From Methylobacter sp. (GTDB taxonomy: Bacteria; Pseudomonadota; Gammaproteobacteria; Methylococcales; Methylomonadaceae), in contig JAURZV010000079.1 in NCBI GenBank assembly GCA_030653175.1, positions 122,073 to 186,072 of the forward strand: a stretch of DNA of 64,000 bases. Reading direction: 5' to 3'. The position numbers and the translations under genes are program-made. The notes beneath the pieces were generated by a model, which made no database searches, was not told where the DNA came from, and worked only from the letters and a program-made list of their open reading frames with translations. This document shows, one piece after another, positions 24,926 through 34,351 of this stretch; the first letter of the stretch is position 1; each line of letters starts with the position of its first letter.

Positions 24926-25615
24926 CTATGCATCGTTTTGTAAAAAAATAGGACTTATATTAGCGGTTTCCAGAACGCCGATAATTTCATTACATTCCAT
25001 GACACTTTTATCTGCACTTACAATATAGTCCGCCAAGACAGTAATTGCATGCCAATTTGATCTTTCATTAACGAAACTGAGCGCCGCAAAAAATAACTCT
25101 GTGATTTTTTGTTTCCTAAGCTCTGAATTTGCAAGAAAGCATTCAAGATACTCGTTGACACTCTCTAATTCGGAAATACCATTAAAGTAATGTTGGGCAT
25201 TTAAATGTATGAAACGAGGGTTAATCAGTTCTCCGCCTCGTTGTGCGATATATTTTGCTTCAGCCAAAGGTCCGACCAGTATGTTGATCATATCAGCTTC
25301 AAAAGCGCGTCGATAAGCAATTACCTGTGCTGGAGAAAACCCGTCTGTTGCTTCTTCAATTGATGAGGGTAACGTATTAATTAAGCGGCCTCCGTCTATG
25401 TTTGCAATATAATTAGTGTTAGGTTTACTTAAAAATGATTGAAAGTCACCATTCACCGGGGTTATAAAAATCTGAAAAAAAATCGGCGGCAGTCTTTTTT
25501 GTTTGTTGCCTAGGTAAATAGCCGCTGCGTGTCCAGCTTCATGAATAGCAACTTTCCTATTTACTTCTTGATGAGTCGGATTTAACCCTTTGTTGAAAAT
25601 GTGATTACGCTTCAT
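24926..25615 (-). CDS. Stand-alone M41-like (FtsH-type) zinc metallopeptidase
   Basis: The 229-residue protein has the zinc-binding motif KVAIHEAGHAAAIYL (HEAGH, residues 25-29), preceded by an N-terminal helix, and ILVGPLAEAKYIAQRGGE downstream, which matches the position of the FtsH motif GGRAAEE. It lacks the AAA+ ATPase and transmembrane parts of FtsH, so it is a peptidase-only member, as seen in some mobile or accessory loci. Its substrate is unknown. The gene lies between a lone tRNA and the alcohol dehydrogenase, an accessory-looking stretch with AT-rich spacers. Confidence 0.75.
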   Translation of the reverse strand: MKRNHIFNKGLNPTHQEVNRKVAIHEAGHAAAIYLGNKQKRLPPIFFQIFITPVNGDFQSFLSKPNTNYIANIDGGRLINTLPSSIEEATDGFSPAQVIAYRRAFEADMINILVGPLAEAKYIAQRGGELINPRFIHLNAQHYFNGISELESVNEYLECFLANSELRKQKITELFFAALSFVNERSNWHAITVLADYIVSADKSVMECNEIIGVLETANISPIFLQNDA

Positions 25616-25848
25616 GATATTAATCCAGTAATAGATGCATTAAATTGTTTCGAATTGAACTTTTTATTATTAGTACATTGATTCTCGACAGCTTTAAGCG
25701 AGCACGTTCAATCTTAATTTTTTTTTATTAATGATTTCTTAAAAGAATCTAAATATATAGGTTAACCGCTTTAGCTTTAGCCATAGGCACGAGGAAGGAC
25801 ACTCCATAAAACGGACACTTACTTCTGAATGATCGCTTCGACTTCTTA

Positions 25849-25877
25849 GCCGGCTATCGCAATAGGCAATAGCCGGC
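25849..25877. repeat. Inverted repeat GCCGGCTAT ... ATAGCCGGC
   Basis: A perfect nine-base stem with an 11-base loop sits in the 505-base spacer 25616-26120. The rest of that spacer is AT-rich and must hold the promoter of the downstream alcohol dehydrogenase; no gene is evident. Confidence 0.6.
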
Positions 25878-26120
25878 CAAATTCAGACGGATAGTCAGTT
25901 TAAATTTTACTCTGACTGAAGTGGACTTTTGACCTGCCTAATCATCATACATTGAACCGAATCACCGTTGTTCCACTTCAAATATTAGTCAACTGACAGT
26001 ATCAGAAGTGGCTTAAAAAGCACTATCATATTGTTTTTTTGTATTAATTGAGTCTAGATTAGAAATAGATATTGAAAATAGTAACTATTGATCACTGTTT
26101 TACATTCAAGGAGTCCTATT

Positions 26121-27179
26121 ATGCAAAAGACTATTGGTTATGCTGCTCATCATTACAACTCCCCACTGGTACCGTTTAATTTTGAACGGCGTGATCCTAC
26201 GCCGACCGATGTCCAAATTGAGATTCTCTTCTGCGGGGTTTGTCACTCCGATATTCATCAAGTGCGCAACCAGTGGAGTAACTCGGTGTTTCCGATGGTG
26301 CCCGGCCATGAAATTGTTGGCAAAGTGACAAAAGTGGGTAGTGAGGTAACCGATTTCAAACCCGGAGATACCGTTGGTGTGGGTTGCTTGGTTGATTCCT
26401 GTAAGGCGTGTCCGGATTGCCACGATAATCTGGAACAATTTTGTAATAACGCGGTATTTACTTATAACAGCCCCGATAAACATACCGGCGGCAGTAACTA
26501 CGGCGGCTATTCCAGGCAGATCGTCGTCAATCAGGATTTTGTGCTGCATGTTTCGGATAAACTTGATCCGGCAGCTGTAGCCCCATTGCTATGTGCGGGA
26601 ATTACCACTTATTCTCCATTAAGGTACTGGAACGTAGGCAATGGAGATAAAGTCGGCATCGTTGGTTTAGGCGGACTTGGCCACATGGGGATAAAATTTG
26701 CCCATGCGTTTGGCGCACACGTCGTGCTTTTTACCACTTCACCAGGCAAAGCAGAAGATGCCAAACGACTCGGAGCTGATGAAGTGGTGATATCCAAAAA
26801 TCCGGATGAAATGCAAAAGCATCTTGCCAGTTTTGACTTCATCCTTAACACTGTGGCTGCACCGCATAATCTGGATGTTTACACGGCATTACTGAAGCGC
26901 GACGGTACTTTATGCCTGGTAGGCTTGCCTGATCACCCGCATCCGTCACCCGCTGTCGGAAACTTGATTTTCAAGCGCCGCCGTATTGCCGGTTCTTTGA
27001 TTGGCGGCTTGAAGGAAACTCAGGAAATGCTCGATTTTTGTGCTGAAAACGGCATCGCTTCAGACATCGAAATCATCCCGATCCAGCAGATTAACGAAGC
27101 CTACGAGCGCGTGTTGAAGAGTGACGTGAAGTACCGCTTCGTTATTGATTTGGCAAGTCTAAAACAGCCGATAGATTAA
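26121..27179 (+). CDS. Zinc-dependent NAD(P) alcohol dehydrogenase (cinnamyl-alcohol dehydrogenase / YahK group)
   Basis: The 352-residue product has the catalytic zinc site residues FCGVCHSDIH (Cys) and PGHEIVG (His-Glu), and a structural zinc site CKACPDCHDNLEQFC. The Rossmann motif GIVGLGGLGHMG (about 180-191) follows, and GLPDHPHPS with RRIAGSLIGGLKETQEML are hallmarks of the CAD/YahK aldehyde-reductase subgroup, generally NADPH-dependent and broad in aldehyde substrate. In a C1-user it may detoxify aldehydes. The open frame extends upstream to 26088, but GGAG eight bases before the ATG at 26121 fixes this start. Confidence 0.92.
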   Translation: MQKTIGYAAHHYNSPLVPFNFERRDPTPTDVQIEILFCGVCHSDIHQVRNQWSNSVFPMVPGHEIVGKVTKVGSEVTDFKPGDTVGVGCLVDSCKACPDCHDNLEQFCNNAVFTYNSPDKHTGGSNYGGYSRQIVVNQDFVLHVSDKLDPAAVAPLLCAGITTYSPLRYWNVGNGDKVGIVGLGGLGHMGIKFAHAFGAHVVLFTTSPGKAEDAKRLGADEVVISKNPDEMQKHLASFDFILNTVAAPHNLDVYTALLKRDGTLCLVGLPDHPHPSPAVGNLIFKRRRIAGSLIGGLKETQEMLDFCAENGIASDIEIIPIQQINEAYERVLKSDVKYRFVIDLASLKQPID

Positions 27180-27190
27180 CCTGGAAAAAA

Positions 27191-27365
27191 TCAGATCATC
27201 CACAAAAAACACGAAAGCCAAAAGTAGGCGCCTCTAGGCGACACGAAATAAATCAATATGTTGTACTGATGAAGTCATGCACCTTTGGGTGACGATCTAC
27301 AGTTCACTATCTCTTTGAATATTTTTGTGCTTTTTATGCTTTTCGTGGACCAACTGCGGTTTTTA
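27191..27365. repeat. About 175-bp hairpin element, copy 1
   Basis: The left arm carries ATCCAC-AAAAACACGAAAGCC then AAAAGTAGGCGCCTCTAGGC; the right arm ends TGCTTTTCGTGGACCAACTG. The element at 63521-63692 has the same ends, while the central part containing TCTCTTTGAATATTTT is inverted relative to that copy. The following spacer up to 27771 is AT-rich with no gene that I can support. Confidence 0.7.
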
Positions 27366-27771
27366 GGATTAAGTGGTTTCTGTCGCATTAAACCCAGTAG
27401 GTGCAATCCGCTAACGACTTTTTGCGTCTTACACGACAAACCTGTCCGCCCACCGAGCTATTAAATAGCTGCATTTCTTCAAAAATGGGTCAGAGCCGCC
27501 GGGTGATGGCAAATATTGACTAATTAATCTATCTTTAATGATTGAAAAGACTAGGCTGAAAGACACTCTTCTTTAAAAAATAATTAGTTATATAATTTAT
27601 TTAAACTATTTTATGAAAATGTGATCTCAACCGATACATCATTGATGATTGGTACGGCTTGATAGCAAATTACCAATATGCTATCCCTCAACATGGGATG
27701 GAACACCCTGAAATTTACATGTTAAACTTTACAACACAAACCCAAACGCAGTCCTGATTAAAAACCTCCCC

Positions 27772-28587
27772 ATGCCTGAATTACCCGAAGTTGAAACCAC
27801 CTGCCGAGGCATCGCGCCTCATATTGAAGGACAAATCATTAAACAGGTAATCATCCGTCAGCCAAAACTGCGCTGGCCTGTGCCCGAAACGCTCAATCAA
27901 ACTTTAACAGGGCTCAGCATTCAATCGGTGTCAAGAAGAGCAAAATATCTGCTTTTTTCCACCACTTCAGGCACGGTGCTTTTACATTTAGGTATGTCCG
28001 GCAGTTTACGGATTATGTCTACGGCTCAGACAGTCGGTAAACACGACCATATCGATTTCATTTTTAATGATGGAACGATACTGCGTTTTAATGATCCCCG
28101 ACGGTTTGGCGCGGTGCTATGGACAACGGAACCCGCTGCCGAACATCAATTGCTCAAAAATTTAGGGCCCGAACCGCTGTTATCCGATTTCAACGGTGAA
28201 CTGCTTTACTCAGTGTCCAAAAACCGCAAAATAGCGGTAAAGTCGTTCATTATGGACAGTCATATCGTTGTGGGAGTTGGAAACATTTATGCCAATGAAG
28301 CCTTGTTTATGGCCGGCATACAACCTACACGACAAGCCGGCAAAGTTTCTTTGGCGCGTTATCAAAAACTGGCTGACTGTATTCGTGTGGTTTTACAGCA
28401 AGCCATTCAGCAAGGCGGTACAACGCTGAGGAATTTTGTCAATGAAGCCGGAAAACCCGGTTATTTTCAACAGCAACTTAGGGTTTATGGTCGTGCGGGA
28501 TTGCCGTGTGTCAGCTGTAATCAGCCGCTAACAGAAATCAGGATAGCTAATCGCTCAACGGTATTCTGCAGTAATTGCCAGCGATAA
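27772..28587 (+). CDS. mutM: Formamidopyrimidine-DNA glycosylase
   Basis: MutM (Fpg) removes 8-oxoguanine and formamidopyrimidines from DNA and nicks the abasic site. The 271-residue product begins MPELPEVETTCRGI, where Pro2 and Glu3 are catalytic after Met removal. DPRRFGAVLW, GVGNIYANEALF (DNA-contacting) and the C-terminal zinc finger C-x2-C-x16-C-x2-C (CVSCNQPL ... VFCSNCQR) are all present. Length and motifs are canonical. Monocistronic, convergent with pilV. Confidence 0.96.
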   Translation: MPELPEVETTCRGIAPHIEGQIIKQVIIRQPKLRWPVPETLNQTLTGLSIQSVSRRAKYLLFSTTSGTVLLHLGMSGSLRIMSTAQTVGKHDHIDFIFNDGTILRFNDPRRFGAVLWTTEPAAEHQLLKNLGPEPLLSDFNGELLYSVSKNRKIAVKSFIMDSHIVVGVGNIYANEALFMAGIQPTRQAGKVSLARYQKLADCIRVVLQQAIQQGGTTLRNFVNEAGKPGYFQQQLRVYGRAGLPCVSCNQPLTEIRIANRSTVFCSNCQR

Positions 28588-28788
28588 GCTGCTTAAACAG
28601 GGCGGCCTCAGCAAACTCCCTATTTTGGACGCTCTACATTCCTTATCACGCCATAGCACCCCCCTAACCTGATTGACTCCCTACCGACATAAAAAACTGC
28701 CCTGACTTTACACCAAAGCAATTCCTTATTTTATATTATCCAGCGAATGTTGGGGTGCCAGAAATTGACAATCCAATTCACACATCGC

Positions 28789-31602
28789 CTAGGGGGCCAT
28801 TGTACAAGTCGGCCCGTTACCCGTAGCTTTTGTAACGGTAACAGTTTTGTTTGCACTGCTAATCGTATAGCTTTTTGAGCAGGTATTACCTCCACTAAGC
28901 GTTGCCGCAACGGTATAGTCCCCTGCCACCAAACCTGAGCAAGAACCTCCGTTACAAGTGCTGGCAGAAACCGATCCGCTACCATTAGCCGCAGCTACGG
29001 TAATTGAGTAGGTAGGAATAACGGTGCAGGACTGATTGGTGTAAGTACCCGCCAAGACGCCGTCATTACAAAAACGCAGTTCACTGGTACACGTACTTGG
29101 CGACAGCACGCTGGATGTCAGATATGCAGTCGTTGAACCGCCACTGGCAACAGTTGTATTCCAAGGCGTAGTACAAACGGGTCCGGCACAACTAGCCAAG
29201 GTTATTGTCGCCGATGTTGCGGAGGCGACGATAGTCGAACTGGTACCACTCACTGATGCGGGTGAACCGCTGCAAGTACCTGTTGCTGTCAGCGTACCCG
29301 TCCAGGCGTTGTCTACTGTACACGTTGTACCTACACATGTTGCACCTGTTCCAGTGACAGCTATACCTGAAACGGTTCCTGTGCCCGGCGTAGTGACTGA
29401 AACAGAAACATTGCGCGTAGTTTGAGTAGAGCAAGAACCATAATCACCGCTACCGCTCAAGATGCCGCCCGTACAAGTACGGGTGTGCGCCAACGTACCG
29501 CAAGTAAATCCAGCAGGCACGGATGTTGCGTCATAGGCTGTTACACTGCTTCCATTGGTAACGGTATCTCCCCAAGGAGCCGTACAGTTAGGCGATGATG
29601 CAATACTGCACGTTTGATTGGTATAAGTGCCTGACAGCGTACCCGTCGTACAAGTGCGGGGTTCGACATTTTGGCAAGTATTAGGCGAAACAGCGATGCT
29701 TCCATAAGGCTCGATCGTGCTTTGGTAAGCGGTCACACTATTGCCATCGGTAACAGCCGCCCCCCACGGTGCAGTACAGTCATTAGACGGCGTAGCTGCT
29801 GCTGTAAAATTTGCCAACCAATTGCAGGTAGTCGCGTCTGTTTTTGTGCACGAGGCGAATACCGAAGGATTAAGACCGGGATATTGATTACTGCCGCCTT
29901 TAATATCAACACTTGTAGTGCCGGGAGGTACTGCGCACGCATAAGCGGACACGGCAGAGCCATTGTTATTGTTATTGTTAAGGTAACAGCTCCCTATATC
30001 AGGAATGATCAGTTTTAATTTGGTTGCGCTACCGGTGACATTTCCGGTAAGCGTTTTAGCCGTACCGGCAGAGCCCGCATAGGAAGTTGCCGCTAAAACC
30101 GTATTGGATAAACTTTCATCCAGTATTTTAAATATCTCCCTGGGGGCGAGCGCAACGCTTCTGGCAACGGCTTTAAGATTACATACCTGATTTGCCGTAG
30201 CGCCCGTACCCCTAGAAATAACCAAAAAATTATGATTGGTATAGGAGCGGTTAATGCCTTCTGTTTTTTGATCATTAATCGAACCATTGCGCTTTATTTT
30301 TCGTGCAGCATAAAAGCGTTTAGTGACCGAATACAGATAGTTTTCATTTAATACCGTGTTGCCACTGGGTGTTAATAAAGGGCTGGTTGCTGGATCTACG
30401 GTATCCTCAAGAAAACAAACTTGCTCTCTATCGCCACCCTGATCATCCACACCTATTAACCCCACATCGCCGTACTCGCCGCCTGGGCCAACATGCCTGG
30501 CTGCGATCTGAGCATCAGTAACGCCGTAAGTACAGCCATTAACGTTGTCAACGGTTGCATCGCAATTTCCCGCATAAATACATTCATAAGGTTTGTATCG
30601 GTATTGATTATTACCTGAGCCGCTAACTACTGTTTCCTGTCCGTTATAGCAATCACTGACCGAGCTTGATGTCCATGCGACTTTAACGTTGGTAAAGCCA
30701 TTTGAACTCGTTGAATGGACGGTACCGGCAATGCGATGAACCACGCCGCCAAAGTGATTCTGAATGTGGGTACAGGTATCAGGGGTTGATGAATTATTAT
30801 CGGCATCGCTACAGAGAAAAACAGCAATAACACCGACGTCTATAGTGCTCAATGCTGCTGTCGTCGCCGTATAAAAGTGCGACCCGGGTGCCACCTGGGT
30901 TATGGTTATCGTTGCACCCCCGACCCCGCCAACAGGTGGGACAGTAACCGATACAGTCGCATCGACGCCCGCGCTTCCGGTTGTTGTCAAGTCGAGATCG
31001 GTTATCGCCAGACTTGTTCCAATTACACTTTCGGCTGCTGCATCTTCAGAGGCGTTTTGTCTGGGACTTGCGACCGATGTACTGCCTCCTGCGTTTGTTG
31101 CTGCATACTGACTAGCTTTTGCAGGATCAATCCAGGCCATTTCGGTTACGACATTGACGATTTCGTCTGCATCGTTACTGTCGCCGTCGCCGTTGCCATC
31201 CCAGCCTACTTGCACGGATACTCTTTTTAGACTGGGATCGCCTGCTGCAAACGGAGGAACAGGCGGTGTAACATCTGTAATTGTCCAGCTTCGTGTAAAA
31301 CTGGCATTCGTACCCACGATAGGATTACCAGTATCCGCGAAAGATCCGGCAGCAAGGATGTTGTTATAACCGGTTGCCGGAACATTAGTATTGGTTATGA
31401 CAACAGTATTTCTAAATTGTTCCAGCTTTTGCTCTGCAAGCACCAGAGCCTCTGAACGCATCTTGCTCTCGCCACTGCTGGAAACAAATTTACCCTGTAA
31501 AGAAGCAACGGCAAGCAAGCCTACGGCAACCACAACGGTCGTGATTAATACCTCAATCAGGCCGATACCTTTTTGTGTTTTTATTGAATGTTTCATAGCC
31601 AT
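28789..31602 (-). CDS. pilV: Giant PilV-type minor pilin with cysteine-rich C-terminal repeats
   Basis: The protein starts with a prepilin leader and pilin helix (KTQKGIGLIEVLITTVVVAV; cleavage after the Gly before IGLIEV, Glu at +5), as in PilV, which primes type IV pilus assembly. PilV proteins are usually 150-250 residues; this one is 937. After the pilin domain come long Ser/Thr/Gly-rich regions and, from about residue 600, three cysteine-bearing repeats of about 50 residues (CTAPWGAAVTDGNSVTAY, CTAPWGDTVTNGSSVTAY, CTTPWNTTVASGGSTTAY, each ending near GTYTNQ-C or similar). An internal stretch (VSVTTPGTGTVSGIAVTGTG) resembles immunoglobulin-like or InlB B-repeats. It may serve as a pilus-tip adhesin. 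Last gene of the minor pilin operon; start at 31602 or 31596. Confidence 0.85.
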   Translation of the reverse strand: MAMKHSIKTQKGIGLIEVLITTVVVAVGLLAVASLQGKFVSSSGESKMRSEALVLAEQKLEQFRNTVVITNTNVPATGYNNILAAGSFADTGNPIVGTNASFTRSWTITDVTPPVPPFAAGDPSLKRVSVQVGWDGNGDGDSNDADEIVNVVTEMAWIDPAKASQYAATNAGGSTSVASPRQNASEDAAAESVIGTSLAITDLDLTTTGSAGVDATVSVTVPPVGGVGGATITITQVAPGSHFYTATTAALSTIDVGVIAVFLCSDADNNSSTPDTCTHIQNHFGGVVHRIAGTVHSTSSNGFTNVKVAWTSSSVSDCYNGQETVVSGSGNNQYRYKPYECIYAGNCDATVDNVNGCTYGVTDAQIAARHVGPGGEYGDVGLIGVDDQGGDREQVCFLEDTVDPATSPLLTPSGNTVLNENYLYSVTKRFYAARKIKRNGSINDQKTEGINRSYTNHNFLVISRGTGATANQVCNLKAVARSVALAPREIFKILDESLSNTVLAATSYAGSAGTAKTLTGNVTGSATKLKLIIPDIGSCYLNNNNNNGSAVSAYACAVPPGTTSVDIKGGSNQYPGLNPSVFASCTKTDATTCNWLANFTAAATPSNDCTAPWGAAVTDGNSVTAYQSTIEPYGSIAVSPNTCQNVEPRTCTTGTLSGTYTNQTCSIASSPNCTAPWGDTVTNGSSVTAYDATSVPAGFTCGTLAHTRTCTGGILSGSGDYGSCSTQTTRNVSVSVTTPGTGTVSGIAVTGTGATCVGTTCTVDNAWTGTLTATGTCSGSPASVSGTSSTIVASATSATITLASCAGPVCTTPWNTTVASGGSTTAYLTSSVLSPSTCTSELRFCNDGVLAGTYTNQSCTVIPTYSITVAAANGSGSVSASTCNGGSCSGLVAGDYTVAATLSGGNTCSKSYTISSANKTVTVTKATGNGPTCTMAP

Positions 31603-31629
31603 GGCCTTTTAATGAATAATAAATGAGGG

Positions 31630-32874
31630 TTACCAGTCACGCCACGATCCGCCAACCACAGAAGTCAAACCCTTCGGTGGATTAGCAGCCCCCCTTTCAA
31701 TATTTTGCCAGAAAACCAGGCTTATGGTGCCGGTGCCGCCGACTATGGGAGAGGTTGCAGGCAATCCTGTCGCTAAGTTGGTGCCTTCTACAATATTGGA
31801 ACCTATAACCTGGGGCGTACCGGATATAGTGTATTTGCCTGCGACATACAGCACGCCGTAGATAGTAGCGCCACCTCCAAGGGTAAAATCGCCGTTAATT
31901 ATTACGATGGCCGGAGCGGTCACGCTGCCAATAGTGCCGCCATTCATAGATTGATTCCCTTCAACCCAGATAAGCCCTGACTTAACAGGAGAAGTAATCG
32001 CACTGCCCATCGCAGTATAAGATTGGCCTGCGCTATTTGCCATTGCTTTCAGTTGCTCGCGCGTGTCAACGTTAAAGAAATTCTTAAAAAAATCCAAACC
32101 AGTTAGGGTGCCTAAAGAAGGATCGCTATCGATAATATCCAGACCATTGCCTAAGTTCCTGTTTGAAACCAGCTGGGTGTTATTGTCTTCGTCTGTATCG
32201 AGTAATTGGGTTTGAGTCAGAGTTCCCACTACCGCCGGATCTTTAATATAAGTTTCCATCGCCGATGAACTGCCAATCGAAACAGCATCGCCTGACCAGA
32301 TAGTGGTATTGGTATAACGATTGATAATTCGGGCATTTCCGGTTAATGCAACATTGGCTTGAGCAATCAAAGGCTGCTGGGGGCCGGCATTTCGCAGCAC
32401 GGGCAAGGTAACAACGCATTGGCTGATGGTTCGGCTTGCAAGGCCGTCATCACTAAAACCTGTGGCCGTAATCAGGCCGCTTTTCATGGTAGGCGTTGCT
32501 CCCGCCGCTACACAGCGAGTACCTGCAGCATTGTTAAATGTCAGCGTTGCTGTTGTAGTTTGCCTGCCATCGGCTGACGCCAGGCTAGGCACCGTAACAA
32601 CATCTACGATGCCATCACTGCCGGCGGCTCCAGCAGCGGTAACTTGATCAAAGCCACCATTATCAAAATAATTAACCCCATAATCCATTGCGTAATTAGC
32701 CGCTGCGACTGCTTGAGCCGTCCTGTAGTTATCGGCGGCTATTTGGGTTTCAACCAGAACCGTTTTCGAGGTGGTTAGCGTTACCAGCGTTATACCAACC
32801 AATATTATCAATGCACTAAGTAAAGTAGCAGCGCCACGCTGGTTGTTTAAATTCGGCTGTATTACTGTTTTCAT
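31630..32874 (-). CDS. pilX: PilX-type minor pilin/assembly protein
   Basis: From the ATG at 32874 the product has about 414 residues and begins with NNQRGAATLLSALIILVGIT, the atypical leader (Gly-Ala instead of Gly-Phe) of PilX N-terminal domain proteins. LTTSKTVLVETQIAADNYRT then continues the helix. The C-terminal half contains Gly-rich beta-helix-like repeats (VIINGDFTLGGGATIYGVLYVAG), as in other PilX members. AAGGGA lies eight bases upstream of the chosen start; the frame opens further upstream at 32922 inside pilW. It sits between pilW and pilV. Confidence 0.85.
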   Translation of the reverse strand: MKTVIQPNLNNQRGAATLLSALIILVGITLVTLTTSKTVLVETQIAADNYRTAQAVAAANYAMDYGVNYFDNGGFDQVTAAGAAGSDGIVDVVTVPSLASADGRQTTTATLTFNNAAGTRCVAAGATPTMKSGLITATGFSDDGLASRTISQCVVTLPVLRNAGPQQPLIAQANVALTGNARIINRYTNTTIWSGDAVSIGSSSAMETYIKDPAVVGTLTQTQLLDTDEDNNTQLVSNRNLGNGLDIIDSDPSLGTLTGLDFFKNFFNVDTREQLKAMANSAGQSYTAMGSAITSPVKSGLIWVEGNQSMNGGTIGSVTAPAIVIINGDFTLGGGATIYGVLYVAGKYTISGTPQVIGSNIVEGTNLATGLPATSPIVGGTGTISLVFWQNIERGAANPPKGLTSVVGGSWRDW

Positions 32875-32899
32875 TATCGAGTCCCTTGGAACACTACGG

Positions 32900-33592
32900 T
32901 TATTGAGTAAAAATACGATCATTTCTTACTTTTACGGTGCCGTTTAATGTTTTTGTGACGGTTGTGTCGCTAACCAACTGCCCGGTCAAAGCAATATTAA
33001 ACTGACGGGATTCAATGGCTTTTGCCCCCCCGGCCAAATTTCCTGCCGTGGCTACAGCAGCACACGCCGTGTCATAGGAAACAGAAGTTGTAACATTCAG
33101 GCATTTATAAGCTGTGGTAAATGTCAAGGCTGTAATGTTGACGTCCTGCGGAACGGTAAGAGCGCTCCATCCTGTACCGGTGCAATTAGCCGAGGCCTCC
33201 GCCGCATTAGAAGAACGTATGCTTATCGTCCCGCTTTGGAGTTTAAAACCGTAATATTCACCATTTCCGGGAGTTCCATTATCGTCGGCATCATATGAAT
33301 ATAAAATACATGCTGCTGTTGGAACTTGTATATTGGCAGCACCTATTATGAATGGATTTGTCGAGCTGTCGACACCGTCCGTCGCAGCGCCCCAATATCC
33401 CCCTCTACTGAGATCATTAACCATCAATAACATCACTGATTCAAGATCATAATTCAATCGGGCAGAATTAATGGTATCTGTGCTTCCTTTGACAGTGTTA
33501 ACGTACATGCTAATAGTAGCCGAAAGAATAACCAAGCCTATCAACAAGGCAATCATGATTTCTATGAGCGTGAAACCAATTTGTTTTTTCAT
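32900..33592 (-). CDS. pilW: PilW-type minor pilin
   Basis: The product is 230 residues with an N-terminal prepilin signal MKKQIGFTLIEIMIALLIGL (cleavage after Gly6, Glu at +5), a long hydrophobic helix, and SARLNYDLESVMLLMVNDLSRGGYWG, a typical PilW motif in which ND-RRAGYWG-like sequence follows the helix. It belongs to the tip complex that primes type IV pilus assembly together with FimT/PilX/PilV. The end of the gene is near the start of pilX, and the upstream neighbour fimT ends 17 bases before its start. Confidence 0.9.
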   Translation of the reverse strand: MKKQIGFTLIEIMIALLIGLVILSATISMYVNTVKGSTDTINSARLNYDLESVMLLMVNDLSRGGYWGAATDGVDSSTNPFIIGAANIQVPTAACILYSYDADDNGTPGNGEYYGFKLQSGTISIRSSNAAEASANCTGTGWSALTVPQDVNITALTFTTAYKCLNVTTSVSYDTACAAVATAGNLAGGAKAIESRQFNIALTGQLVSDTTVTKTLNGTVKVRNDRIFTQ

Positions 33593-33608
33593 ACCTCACC
33601 CTTTTTAA

Positions 33609-34187
33609 TCAGCAGTCTATATAACTGGACAATCCATTTGAACCTGCAATATTACAAATTCTTACGCGCCCAACAGAAGCTACAACTATCTTTACTATAT
33701 AACTAGACGAACTTAGCTCGACTCTGCCATTGTTAGAATTATTATTACTTCTTTTTGCTTCACCTCTTCTAAAATCGAATTCTGCTCCTGTAGTAGGGGA
33801 GCTAAAAAAAGCAACCGTACCCATTGTAGTTCCAGTAAATTGAGTGCTGTTTACCGTTCTAATATTGCAATTGGCAGTAGCTGCGGCGTCACATCCATGA
33901 TTAACATGTAAAAGAGCGCATGCGGTACCAGCAGCAGGCGGTATAAATATTTGATAAGACCAAGCAGCGCCATTAGTAAAAGAAGCTTGAAGATTACAGC
34001 TTTGTTTTATTGTTTCGTTACGCATCCATTGCAAATCAGATTTTAATGCTTCGGCAACTTGTTTTAGGCGATTACGCTCAAGCATATCTTGATAAGAGGG
34101 AACAGCTATCGCCGCAAGAATGCCAACTATGGCGACAACTATCATTGTCTCAAGCAGAGTAAAACCGGCATTTTTTTTTCTGTTCAT
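33609..34187 (-). CDS. fimT: FimT/GspH-type minor pseudopilin
   Basis: The product is 192 residues from the ATG at 34187, which is preceded by AAGGTGG; a GTG three codons upstream is less likely. NAGFTLLETMIVVAIVGILA is a canonical type III signal, followed by AVPSYQDMLERNRLKQVAEA, the FimT/GspH motif. A beta-domain with two cysteine pairs follows. First gene of the operon fimT-pilW-pilX-pilV and divergent from pilE across a 164-base spacer which must hold both promoters. Confidence 0.88.
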   Translation of the reverse strand: MNRKKNAGFTLLETMIVVAIVGILAAIAVPSYQDMLERNRLKQVAEALKSDLQWMRNETIKQSCNLQASFTNGAAWSYQIFIPPAAGTACALLHVNHGCDAAATANCNIRTVNSTQFTGTTMGTVAFFSSPTTGAEFDFRRGEAKRSNNNSNNGRVELSSSSYIVKIVVASVGRVRICNIAGSNGLSSYIDC

Positions 34188-34351
34188 GCTATCCACCTTT
34201 TTGTATCGTTTGATTATAGATTACTGTTGTTGTTAATCCGTTAGCTAATCTACAATTTTGTCTATTAAATTTAAGCATTTTCAACTTATCTTCGTTAATT
34301 ATCGGTTATGCTATATTTGCTTCAATAAATTAACTTTAAAAAGGCGAAACA

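Noticed and set aside
24070..25615. Genomic island integrated at the tRNA-Lys gene
   Set aside because: No integrase and no second copy of the tRNA 3' end was seen downstream in the window.
34260..34351. Sigma-54 promoter before pilE
   Set aside because: A GG and a GC doublet are present but their spacing does not fit the -24/-12 consensus.
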